Shown here: in pieces, positions 7,240 to 13,636 of the stretch
How positions within the stretch are numbered: position 1 is the first letter of the stretch
Layout of the letters: every line of letters begins with the position of its first letter
NCBI GenBank assembly: GCA_013003335.1
Contig: JABDJT010000366.1
Coordinates: forward strand, 1-15,300
DNA length: 15,300 nt
Direction of reading: 5' to 3'
Source of the DNA: Verrucomicrobiales bacterium
Lineage (GTDB): Bacteria; Verrucomicrobiota; Verrucomicrobiia; Verrucomicrobiales; DEV007
Notes under the pieces: generated by a model
What the model was told of the DNA's origin: nothing
Databases searched by the model: none
What the model saw: the letters and a program-made list of their open reading frames with translations, nothing else
Position numbers and translations under genes: made by a program

Positions 7240-8940
7240 CTAAGGCAGCGGAAATTGGGAATTCAGCACGAGGACCTTGTTCCGAACCGCTTCGAGATTG
7301 TCCGGGTTTTCCCGATTCTCGATCGCTTCGTGAATCAATTCCGCCACTTTTTCCATCTCGGCTTCTTTCATTCCGCGGGTTGTGACAGCGGGTGTGCCAA
7401 CGCGTATACCGCCTCCTTTGAAGGGACTCTCGGTATCGAATGGGATCGCGTTCTTGTTCACGGTAATGCCGGCTTCGTCGAGCGTTTCCTGGACGATTTT
7501 TCCGTTCAGACCAGCAGGCCTGAGATCAACGAGGAAGCAGTGATTATCGGTCCCACCGGAAATAATCTTGTATCCGTTTTTCTCCATCGCGGCCGCAAGC
7601 GCTTTCGCGTTTTTCACGATCTGGGCCTGGTATTTCTTGAATCCGGGCTGGAGCGCTTCGTGAAAACAAACGGCTTTCGCAGCGATCACGTGCATGAGCG
7701 GGCCGCCCTGCACACCGGGGAACACATTTGAGTCGATTCCTTTCGCAAGATCGGGATCGTTCGTCAAAATCAGGCCGCCGCGCGGTCCGCGCAGACTTTT
7801 GTGTGTCGTCGTCGTGACGAAATGGGCATGCCCGACAGGAGTCGGGTGTTCGCCCGTGGCAACAAGACCGGCGATGTGCGCCATATCAACGAAAAGATAG
7901 GCGCCTACGGAATCGGCGATCTCGCGCATCTTCGGAAAATCGATCGTCCGGGAATAGGCCGATGCTCCGGCTGTGATCATTTTCGGCTGAAATTCCTTTG
8001 CAGCTTCGGCCAGTTGATCGTAGTCGATTCGACCGGTTTCCTCGGAAACACCGTAGTGTTTTACCTCGTACAATTTGCCGGAGAAATTGGCGAAATGCCC
8101 GTGGGTGAGGTGCCCACCGTGGGCAAGGTCCATCGTCAAAATCTTGTCGCCCGGTTTCAGCACGCTGAAATACACAGCCGCGTTTGCCTGGGAACCGGAG
8201 TGCGGTTGAACATTGGCAAATTCCGCGCCGAACAATTGCTTCGCCCGCTCGATCGCGAGGCTTTCGGCGACGTCCACTTCTTCACAACCGCCATACCAGC
8301 GTTTTCCGGGATAGCCCTCGGCGTATTTGTTCGTGAGACAGCTGCCCTGCGCCTGCTGTACGGCCCGGCTGGCAAAATTCTCTGAGGCGATCAGCTCGAT
8401 GTTGTTCGCCTGCCGCTGTTCCTCTTTATAAATCACCTCCGCGATTGCCGGGTCGGTCGCTGAGAGCTGTGGCGGTATTAAATCGGCTCCCTGTCCGCAG
8501 GTATCGAATTTCCCAACACGACGACCGTGGCGACCTTCTCCATCAAACTCAGCGCCGAGCCATGAATCGAGAATCGGACCGGCTTCGTCGGCCGAGTTCT
8601 TGTTCCCGGCCAGACAAAGAACGTTCGTGTTGTTGTGCTCGCGGGTTTTCGCGGCCATTTTCACATCAGTCACAACAGCGGCCTGGATACCGGGGTGACG
8701 ATTCGCCACCATGCTCATCCCGATGCCCGTGGTGCAGCAAAGAACGCCGAAATCCGCGTCGCCTGAGACAACGGCATGCGCCACGCGATGAGCGTAATCC
8801 GGGTAATCGACCGAGTCCGGGGAATCCGTCCCGATATCGTCGACATCGTGGCCGGCGGCCCTCAGGTGCTCGACGACGGCCTGTTTCAATTCAAATCCGC
8901 CGTGGTCTGCCCCGACGATCAATCGCTGCTGCTTGCTCAT
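7240..8940 (-). CDS. rpiB-glyA: Bifunctional fusion: ribose-5-phosphate isomerase B + serine hydroxymethyltransferase
   Basis: A single 566-residue frame holds two complete enzymes. Residues 1 to about 148 are RpiB, interconverting ribose-5-phosphate and ribulose-5-phosphate: ADHGGFELK (11-19, His13), the active-site loop CCTTGIGMSMVANR (68-81, Cys69 at the catalytic-cysteine position; the usual CGTGIG reads CTTGIG) and EHNNTNVL (101-108, His102). Residues about 159-566 are GlyA, the PLP enzyme making glycine and methylene-tetrahydrofolate from serine: IELIASENF (181-189), LTNKYAEGYPGKRWYGG (202-218), HSGSQANAAVY (247-257), VDMAHIAGL (351-359) and TTTTHKSLRGPRGG (376-389) with PLP lysine Lys381. 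Both parts are near normal length, joined by a linker at 140-160. The start is ATG at 8940, 15 bases after the phosphatase stop, so an operon is likely. The fused proteins act in the cytoplasm. Confidence 0.93.
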   Translation of the reverse strand: MSKQQRLIVGADHGGFELKQAVVEHLRAAGHDVDDIGTDSPDSVDYPDYAHRVAHAVVSGDADFGVLCCTTGIGMSMVANRHPGIQAAVVTDVKMAAKTREHNNTNVLCLAGNKNSADEAGPILDSWLGAEFDGEGRHGRRVGKFDTCGQGADLIPPQLSATDPAIAEVIYKEEQRQANNIELIASENFASRAVQQAQGSCLTNKYAEGYPGKRWYGGCEEVDVAESLAIERAKQLFGAEFANVQPHSGSQANAAVYFSVLKPGDKILTMDLAHGGHLTHGHFANFSGKLYEVKHYGVSEETGRIDYDQLAEAAKEFQPKMITAGASAYSRTIDFPKMREIADSVGAYLFVDMAHIAGLVATGEHPTPVGHAHFVTTTTHKSLRGPRGGLILTNDPDLAKGIDSNVFPGVQGGPLMHVIAAKAVCFHEALQPGFKKYQAQIVKNAKALAAAMEKNGYKIISGGTDNHCFLVDLRPAGLNGKIVQETLDEAGITVNKNAIPFDTESPFKGGGIRVGTPAVTTRGMKEAEMEKVAELIHEAIENRENPDNLEAVRNKVLVLNSQFPLP

Positions 8941-8955
8941 AAAAACTGGCTTGTC

Positions 8956-9450
8956 CTACGCCTCGACTTCCGGTTTGTCAAAATTCTCCGGATCGCCGCT
9001 GGCGACAAAATTTAGTACGCTCTGCATCGCCTCCTTGATCAAATTTCTCGTCCGCTCGTATTCATTCTTCGGCATCCCGATCGGGTCCGGCACGTCGACA
9101 TCAAAATCGTCCTCGGTGATGAACTCACGCAGCGTGAAAATTTTCTCCGTCGCCTCCGGAAAATACGCCCGGATCGCTTCTGCATGCCCCTGGGCCATTC
9201 CGAAAATATGCGTCGCGTCCTCGACCATCTTCGTCGTCAGCATTTGGCTGCGTTGCTGTGAAATATCGATCCCCTCCTCCGCCATCACCTCGGTCGAAAA
9301 TTCGCTCGGCTCCATCCCGTTCATCGCCCCGATCCCCGCCGAGCCGACCTCCGCTTTCAATCCGGCTTTTTCCGCCATGTCACGAAAAAGCCCTTCCGCC
9401 ATGGGACTGCGGCAGACATTTCCCGTGCAAATGAAAATGACGTTCTTCAT
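8956..9450 (-). CDS. Low-molecular-weight protein phosphatase (tyrosine/arginine type)
   Basis: A 164-residue LMW phosphatase. The P-loop CTGNVCRSPMAEG starts at Cys8, giving the CX5RS signature Cys8-Arg14-Ser15. The general-acid aspartate lies in VDVPDPIGMP (about Asp122), where the family has DPF/DPY. It removes phosphate from phosphotyrosine or phosphoarginine in cytoplasmic proteins. In Bacillus YwlE the residue after the P-loop asparagine is Thr, which favours phosphoarginine; in tyrosine phosphatases it is Ile/Leu. Here it is Val12, so tyrosine-type activity seems more likely, by inference. The ATG at 9450 puts Cys8 in the usual place; the frame is open upstream but unlike any family. 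It precedes the rpiB-glyA fusion by 15 bases, probably in one transcript. Confidence 0.88.
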   Translation of the reverse strand: MKNVIFICTGNVCRSPMAEGLFRDMAEKAGLKAEVGSAGIGAMNGMEPSEFSTEVMAEEGIDISQQRSQMLTTKMVEDATHIFGMAQGHAEAIRAYFPEATEKIFTLREFITEDDFDVDVPDPIGMPKNEYERTRNLIKEAMQSVLNFVASGDPENFDKPEVEA

Positions 9451-9456
9451 CGTCGT

Positions 9457-9469
9457 GCTCCAATGGAGC
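9457..9469 (-). promoter_or_regulatory. Small inverted repeat just upstream of the phosphatase start
   Basis: GCTCC-AAT-GGAGC (9457-9469) lies six bases before the phosphatase ATG and would form a 5-bp hairpin over the ribosome-binding region of its mRNA. No Shine-Dalgarno is visible otherwise. A regulatory role is inferred only. Confidence 0.3.
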
Positions 9470-9562
9470 GTTTGCCGGCGAAAAGTCAAAGAAGCGCAGG
9501 GAAGATTTTGGAGAAAATCGTGGTTTGCCGTTTTCGAAAAGCCGGATTTAGTTCGGCCCTCC

Positions 9563-9606
9563 ACGAACCAACAGGGTTCGTTCGCCAAACCAACCCTGTT
9601 CGGTCG
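9563..9606. repeat. Dispersed intergenic repeat, locus D (two tandem 22-nt units)
   Basis: Units at 9563-9584 and 9585-9606 abut as direct repeats (16/22 identical to each other). The first contains a hairpin ACGAACC (9563-9569)/GGTTCGT (9575-9581). AACAGGGTT (9570-9578) can alternatively pair perfectly with AACCCTGTT (9592-9600), a 9-bp stem that bridges the two units. The locus lies in the divergent region between the phosphatase and the PTS gene, 21 bases before the latter's ATG. The first unit is my reference for the family. Confidence 0.8.
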
Positions 9607-9627
9607 AAAACTGCCCCTTCCCATCGC

Positions 9628-10101
9628 ATGACCCTCGCCTCTCTCTTGTCACCCGACCGGGTGATACCCGACCTCGAAGCGACCGACCATTGGCCGACCA
9701 TTGTCGAGTTAGTCGAGCACCTCGTCGAAGGAAACCACTTTCCGGAGCACGCAAAGGACGATCTGCTAGTCGCGCTGCGAAACCGCGAAGATCAGCGAAG
9801 CACGGGCATCGGCGGAGGAATCGCGATACCGCACTGTTTTTCCGACGCAATCGATGAGGTCGTTACCATTTTCGGGCGCTCCGAGGCCGGAGTCGATTTC
9901 AGCGCCGTCGATCGGGCGCTGGTGCATTACATCGTGCTGTTCATCGTCCCTGCCCAGCAGCACGGCACTCATCTTAAGACCCTGGCAGCGATCGCGAAGA
10001 TCTTGAATTCAGCCGAGGTCCGCAACCAATTGAGTGAGGCGGAAAATTCCGCCGAAATCATGGAGGTGCTGGGTAGCCCGGCAGCGGCTGCGGGGGATTA
10101 A
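9628..10101 (+). CDS. PTS EIIA domain protein (PtsN/fructose type)
   Basis: A 157-residue single-domain protein of the PTS EIIA family (mannitol/fructose/Ntr group, PF00359). The signature STGIGGGIAIPHC (residues 58-70) includes the phosphorylated histidine His69, and DFSAVDRALVHYIVLFIVP (90-108) with LKTLAAIAKIL (116-126) follow in the usual order. A lone EIIA without a membrane permease is typical of regulatory PtsN/EIIA-Ntr proteins, phosphorylated through HPr or NPr and acting on potassium transport or other targets; no EI, HPr or rpoN gene is visible here, so this is inferred. I chose the ATG at 9628; the frame is open upstream to 9463 but would cross the repeat and lacks family similarity. 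Its stop overlaps the convergent nnr stop. Confidence 0.85.
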   Translation: MTLASLLSPDRVIPDLEATDHWPTIVELVEHLVEGNHFPEHAKDDLLVALRNREDQRSTGIGGGIAIPHCFSDAIDEVVTIFGRSEAGVDFSAVDRALVHYIVLFIVPAQQHGTHLKTLAAIAKILNSAEVRNQLSEAENSAEIMEVLGSPAAAAGD

Positions 10102-11534
10102 AAATCTCCCCGCTTCAGAGATTCAAAGGCCCCGCCAAGACACTCCGCCACCATTCCTGCCGTAAGCGACTCTGCGGACTCACCTCGCTCAAAAGTCGCA
10201 ATCTCGGCAGCCCGCCCGATCAGCCAACTGCCCAGTACACCAGCGCGAAATGATGAAATTTTCTGCGTGATCAACGCAGCTGTCAGGCCGGTCAACACAT
10301 CACCAATTCCCCCGGTGGCCATTCCGGGATGACCGGTCGAATTGTAAATCGCAGCTTCGCCGGGAGCCGTCACGACGGAGCGCGCGCCTTTGAAAACAAC
10401 CGCCGCACCGGTTTCATCCGTGAGCTTTTCCGCCGTGGCGAGCCGTGTTTCGAGCGGGTCAAAAAAGCGGGCCATTTCGCCGGGATGCGGAGTCAATAGC
10501 CGGGGCTTTTTCCCGAAATCGAAGGGAAATTTCGGAGCGATCAGATTCAGGCCGTCGGCGTCAATCACGGCCGGTCGGGGGTCATCAAAAATCAAATCAC
10601 GAATGTCTTTCGGCGGTTTTTCACCGAGACCGGGGCCGATCGCGAGCACGTCGGCATTGAAATCGAACACCTCGGAAAAATCGGTTGTCGGGCGCACCAT
10701 GATTTCCGGCGGCGCCGACGACGCGACGATGTCGTAAATCAGGCCTTCGGCAAAAATCGTCGTCAGTCCTGCTCCGCCGTGAAGCGCGCCCATTCCGCCC
10801 AAGGTCGCCGCGCCGGTCAGACCGCGCGAGCCAGCAACAATTGCGACGCGACCGGCGGAGCCCTTGTGATCGCCGAAATTGCGGGGCGTCAGCCAGGAAC
10901 GGAGCGTGTTCGCATCGGCCACTGATGGTCCGCCCGGCTCCAGCATGCCGGACAATTCCGGCAGCTCGATTTTTACCAATCGGCCGACCCGGTCGATCGC
11001 CGAATCTTCCAGCAGATCGGCTTTGAATTCACAAATCGACAGCGTGAAGTCCGCCTTCACGCCGTTCTCCGCGCCCAACCCAGTCGGCAAATCGACGGCG
11101 AAAACGGTGGCGTGTTCCGCCCGGCGGATCGTATTTATTTGTTCCGCCAGTTCCCCGATTTTCCCGCGAAGCGGTCCACCCGCGCCAATCCCGAGCAGCC
11201 CGTCGACCAAAATTCTTGGCCCGCCGCCCGGCGTATCATCTGACTCAAAATCCGCCCGCTTATTCCGCAGCAAATCCGAACCCTCGCCCGTTTCGCAGGA
11301 ATAAACGGCATCGACCGTCCATCCCCAGTCCTGCAAATGTCTACCGATCACGAGCGCGTCACCGGCGTTGTTCCCCTTTCCGCAAAACAGCGTGGCGCGG
11401 CCCGGTTCAGGAAAAAAATGATCGATCGCGCGCGCGCAGCCGAGCCCTGCAGCATCCATCAGCGTTTCGGCCTTGACGCCTGTTGCGAACAGCCGTTCCT
11501 CGGCGTCCTGCATTTCCTGACATGTGGGGAGCAT
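10098..11534 (-). CDS. nnr: Bifunctional NAD(P)H-hydrate epimerase / ADP-dependent dehydratase
   Basis: A 478-residue Nnr (YjeF) protein that repairs hydrated NAD(P)H. The N-terminal YjeF_N domain (1 to about 205) epimerises R- and S-NAD(P)HX: GKGNNAGDALVIGRHL (52-67), DGLLGIG (111-117) and VDLPTGL (147-153). The C-terminal ribokinase-like dehydratase (about 210-475) uses ADP: KGSAGRVAIVAGS (224-236), IGPGLG (299-304), DADGLN (325-330), LTPHPGE (347-353), FKGARSVV (381-388) and GMATGGIGDVLTG (404-416, catalytic Asp412). The usual GNNGGDG of the epimerase reads GNNAGDA. Its ATG overlaps the upstream stop by one base (TGATG), suggesting translational coupling; a GTG one codon earlier is possible. 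Cytoplasmic. Third gene of an apparent operon with the esterase and SMP-30 genes. Confidence 0.93.
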   Translation of the reverse strand: MLPTCQEMQDAEERLFATGVKAETLMDAAGLGCARAIDHFFPEPGRATLFCGKGNNAGDALVIGRHLQDWGWTVDAVYSCETGEGSDLLRNKRADFESDDTPGGGPRILVDGLLGIGAGGPLRGKIGELAEQINTIRRAEHATVFAVDLPTGLGAENGVKADFTLSICEFKADLLEDSAIDRVGRLVKIELPELSGMLEPGGPSVADANTLRSWLTPRNFGDHKGSAGRVAIVAGSRGLTGAATLGGMGALHGGAGLTTIFAEGLIYDIVASSAPPEIMVRPTTDFSEVFDFNADVLAIGPGLGEKPPKDIRDLIFDDPRPAVIDADGLNLIAPKFPFDFGKKPRLLTPHPGEMARFFDPLETRLATAEKLTDETGAAVVFKGARSVVTAPGEAAIYNSTGHPGMATGGIGDVLTGLTAALITQKISSFRAGVLGSWLIGRAAEIATFERGESAESLTAGMVAECLGGAFESLKRGDF

Positions 11535-12544
11535 CACTCAGCCTTCAACACTTCGAATCCGGCTTTTGCTATCGAAGTTGGATCATCCTCGAACAGAGCC
11601 TCCGCAGCCTGTTTTTTTGGCTCCACAAATTTTTCGGCCGGATGTGGTTTTTGGAAAAAGAGGGCTCCCCGCGTTTTCGTTTTTCGCCGGAATACTTTGT
11701 CGCCGCAGGCCACGTAGAGAAACTCGTGATTCGGTCCGGCGAAACAGACGCTGACCAAGTTGGCATCCTGCGGTTTCGCGATGACGCCGCTCATCCGGCC
11801 GGTTGGGTCGAACATCTGCAGGCCTTCGGCAGTGGTGACGTAATACCGGCCGTGTACGTCAGTCGCCATCCCGTCGCCCTTCGCGACCTCGGGATCGGCT
11901 TCGGGCGTGCGCATCGTCATGTAATTTCCGGGGTGTTTCAGCGTGCCGTCTTTCGCGATTTGGAATGCCCAGACGTGTTTTCCGCCGTGATCGGAAACCG
12001 CCAACGTGCCGTGGTCGGGCGAAAGGGTGATTCCGTTTGGCCGGTTGATCGTTCCTGAATCAACGACAGTCATTTTACCATCCGGATCAATCCGGCGAAT
12101 CTCCGAGGTGGGTGTCATCGTGAAATAGAGATTTCCGTCGTGGGTTACGACGAGGTCATTCGGCCTGATTTCTTCGGCCAGCACGCGCATGTCATCGCCG
12201 TTCTTCGAAAACGAAACGATTCGGCGACCCCTCGCCACGCAGACGTAAAGCCGGCCGTCCACTCCCCACTGCAGGCCACTCACCCCGGCGATGTCTTTCA
12301 CGAAGTCACTGCGTTTTCCGTCCTTATCGATCCGGTAAATCGCGGTTCCATCTTTCACGTCGGAAAAATAAAGATCGCCGTATGCATTCGTGCACAGCCC
12401 GTCAGTGAATCCGTGACCCTCGCTGACCGCCTCCCAATCCTCACCCTTGATCAGAACCTGGGTGAGCGGCATGTCCTGGGAAAACAGCCCGGCCACTTGA
12501 AAAAACCCAAAGCCGGCAAGAACGGAGGAAATTAGTCGTTTCAC
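11534..12544 (-). CDS. SMP-30/gluconolactonase-like beta-propeller protein, exported
   Basis: A 336-residue protein with a signal peptide (MKRLISSVLAGFGFFQVAGLFS) and repeated beta-propeller strands of the SMP-30/gluconolactonase/LRE family, for example GDLYFSDV (56-63), DGNLYFTMT (136-144), NRPNGITLSPD (167-177) and GDGMATDVHGRYYVTT (223-238). Asn170 and Asp224 sit where the metal ligands of SMP-30 are expected. The position of the first ligand, normally Glu in an EGP motif, seems to read Asp48 in FTDGL, a conservative change. It probably hydrolyses a sugar lactone or a related ester in the periplasm; the substrate is unknown. The start is the GTG at 12544, because the next Met lies after the signal peptide. 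It follows the esterase gene by 31 bases and is coupled to nnr. Confidence 0.82.
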   Translation of the reverse strand: MKRLISSVLAGFGFFQVAGLFSQDMPLTQVLIKGEDWEAVSEGHGFTDGLCTNAYGDLYFSDVKDGTAIYRIDKDGKRSDFVKDIAGVSGLQWGVDGRLYVCVARGRRIVSFSKNGDDMRVLAEEIRPNDLVVTHDGNLYFTMTPTSEIRRIDPDGKMTVVDSGTINRPNGITLSPDHGTLAVSDHGGKHVWAFQIAKDGTLKHPGNYMTMRTPEADPEVAKGDGMATDVHGRYYVTTAEGLQMFDPTGRMSGVIAKPQDANLVSVCFAGPNHEFLYVACGDKVFRRKTKTRGALFFQKPHPAEKFVEPKKQAAEALFEDDPTSIAKAGFEVLKAE

Positions 12545-12575
12545 GGAACGATGATACGGCAGAAAGGCCGGTTTG

Positions 12576-13448
12576 TCAGGGTTTCAACTCCTTCCAGTCC
12601 CGCCATAGCCACCGCAGTGTGTCAGGAAAAATCGCACCACCATGGCGTCCGCTGTGTCGCCCGGTGCCCATTACGAACTTGTAGTCGTACCCCGCAAATT
12701 CGAGAGCGGCGGCCATCTGCTTGTTCGCAAGCGGCCAATTGCCGTGAAGATTGTCGAGATCATTCTCGCCCTCCTGCAAAAAGACACGGAGCGGTTTCGG
12801 CTCGGTTTTCCGGACCAGCGCCGGGTATACGTGGCCGCCGCGGATGTTCGTGAAACTGCCGATGTGGCTGACGATTTTGCGAAACGCGTCGGGTCGTTCC
12901 CACCCGACAGTGAAGGCACAAATTCCGCCCGAACTGTTTCCGCAAATCGCCCGGCAATCCGGGTTTTTCGAAAGGGTCACTTTGTGCGTTTTTTCCACCT
13001 TCGGCAAAATTTCCTCAGTCAAAAATCGCGCGTACTGGTCGCTCAGAGTATCGTATTCAAAGCTGCGATTTTTGCGCGGCTGCGAACCTTCTTTCACAGG
13101 CGGAACGACGCCGGGATTGAGGAAAACCCCGATCGTGACGGGCATTTCGCCCGCGTGAATCAGGTTATCGAACACGATCGGCGCACGAAATGCCCCTTTT
13201 TCCCGAACGAAACCGCCGCCGTCCTGAAACACCATGACACAAGCCGGTTTCGAGCCGTCGTACTTCGAAGGCACGTAGACCCAGAAATCGCGCTCCGTGC
13301 CCGGGAAAATCGTGCTGGTCCAGGTATGCTGCGTCAGCTTCCCCTTCGGCACGCCTTCTTTCGGCTCAGCGTCCGGACCGGGTTTGTAATCTTCGTCAGC
13401 CGCGAAGACGGGCAGACAAATCAGGGCGAGAAATCGGAGCAGTTTCAT
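12576..13448 (-). CDS. Exported alpha/beta-hydrolase esterase (Fes/esterase-D-like)
   Basis: A 290-residue protein with a signal peptide (MKLLRFLALICLPVFAA, cleavage near residue 17) and a putative-esterase (PF00756-like) fold. TSTIFPGTERDFWVYVPSKY (44-63) and CVMVFQDGGGFV (70-81) are the family's N-terminal strands. The nucleophile elbow is GNSSGG (170-175, Ser172), the acid is probably in QEGENDLDN (225-233), and the histidine in GRHSGRHGG (263-271). It likely cleaves an ester of a carbohydrate or phenolic compound outside the cytoplasm; this is a family inference. The ATG at 13448 is chosen over a TTG at 13460 because it starts the signal peptide cleanly. It is probably the first gene of an operon with the lactonase-like gene and nnr. 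Confidence 0.85.
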   Translation of the reverse strand: MKLLRFLALICLPVFAADEDYKPGPDAEPKEGVPKGKLTQHTWTSTIFPGTERDFWVYVPSKYDGSKPACVMVFQDGGGFVREKGAFRAPIVFDNLIHAGEMPVTIGVFLNPGVVPPVKEGSQPRKNRSFEYDTLSDQYARFLTEEILPKVEKTHKVTLSKNPDCRAICGNSSGGICAFTVGWERPDAFRKIVSHIGSFTNIRGGHVYPALVRKTEPKPLRVFLQEGENDLDNLHGNWPLANKQMAAALEFAGYDYKFVMGTGRHSGRHGGAIFPDTLRWLWRDWKELKP

Positions 13449-13462
13449 GGAAAAATTCAATT

Positions 13463-13521
13463 CGGACGAACCCTGTTGATTCGTTTTTTCGACTCATCCT
13501 GAACGAATCCCGTTGCCTCGT
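13463..13521. repeat. Dispersed intergenic repeat, locus E (two 22-nt units, inverse orientation, spaced)
   Basis: Units at 13463-13484 (20/22 identical to the reverse complement of 9563-9584) and 13500-13521 (17/22) lie in the same, reversed orientation with a 15-nt spacer containing TTTTTC. GATTCGTT (13478-13485) pairs perfectly with AACGAATC (13502-13509). The locus is in the divergent region between the esterase gene (start at 13448) and the DUF5009 gene (13637). Confidence 0.7.
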
Positions 13522-13614
13522 CGACGGCGAAAATCGGCCAATTCGCAGGTTGATTAAAAGCCGGACGGGGGCAATTTTCTAACGAGTCTTAAATTTCCAG
13601 TTTTCTAAATAAAA

Positions 13615-13626
13615 ACGGGTTCCCGT
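13615..13626. promoter_or_regulatory. Short inverted repeat upstream of DUF5009 gene
   Basis: ACGGG-TT-CCCGT (13615-13626) ends ten bases before the ATG at 13637, where it would occupy the ribosome-binding region. The two-base loop makes a full RNA hairpin unlikely, so a DNA site is the better guess. No recognisable -35/-10 pair stands out in the region. Confidence 0.25.
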
Positions 13627-13636
13627 CACTTTCTCC

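Noticed and set aside
9463..9627. Upstream extension of the PTS EIIA frame
   Set aside because: The extension would translate the repeat at 9563-9606 and overlaps the divergent upstream region of the phosphatase; the EIIA family starts close to the ATG at 9628.
12642..13502. A 286-codon open frame antisense to the esterase gene
   Set aside because: The esterase has a signal peptide and a complete GxSxGG triad context; the antisense frame is low in recognisable structure and runs through repeat locus E.
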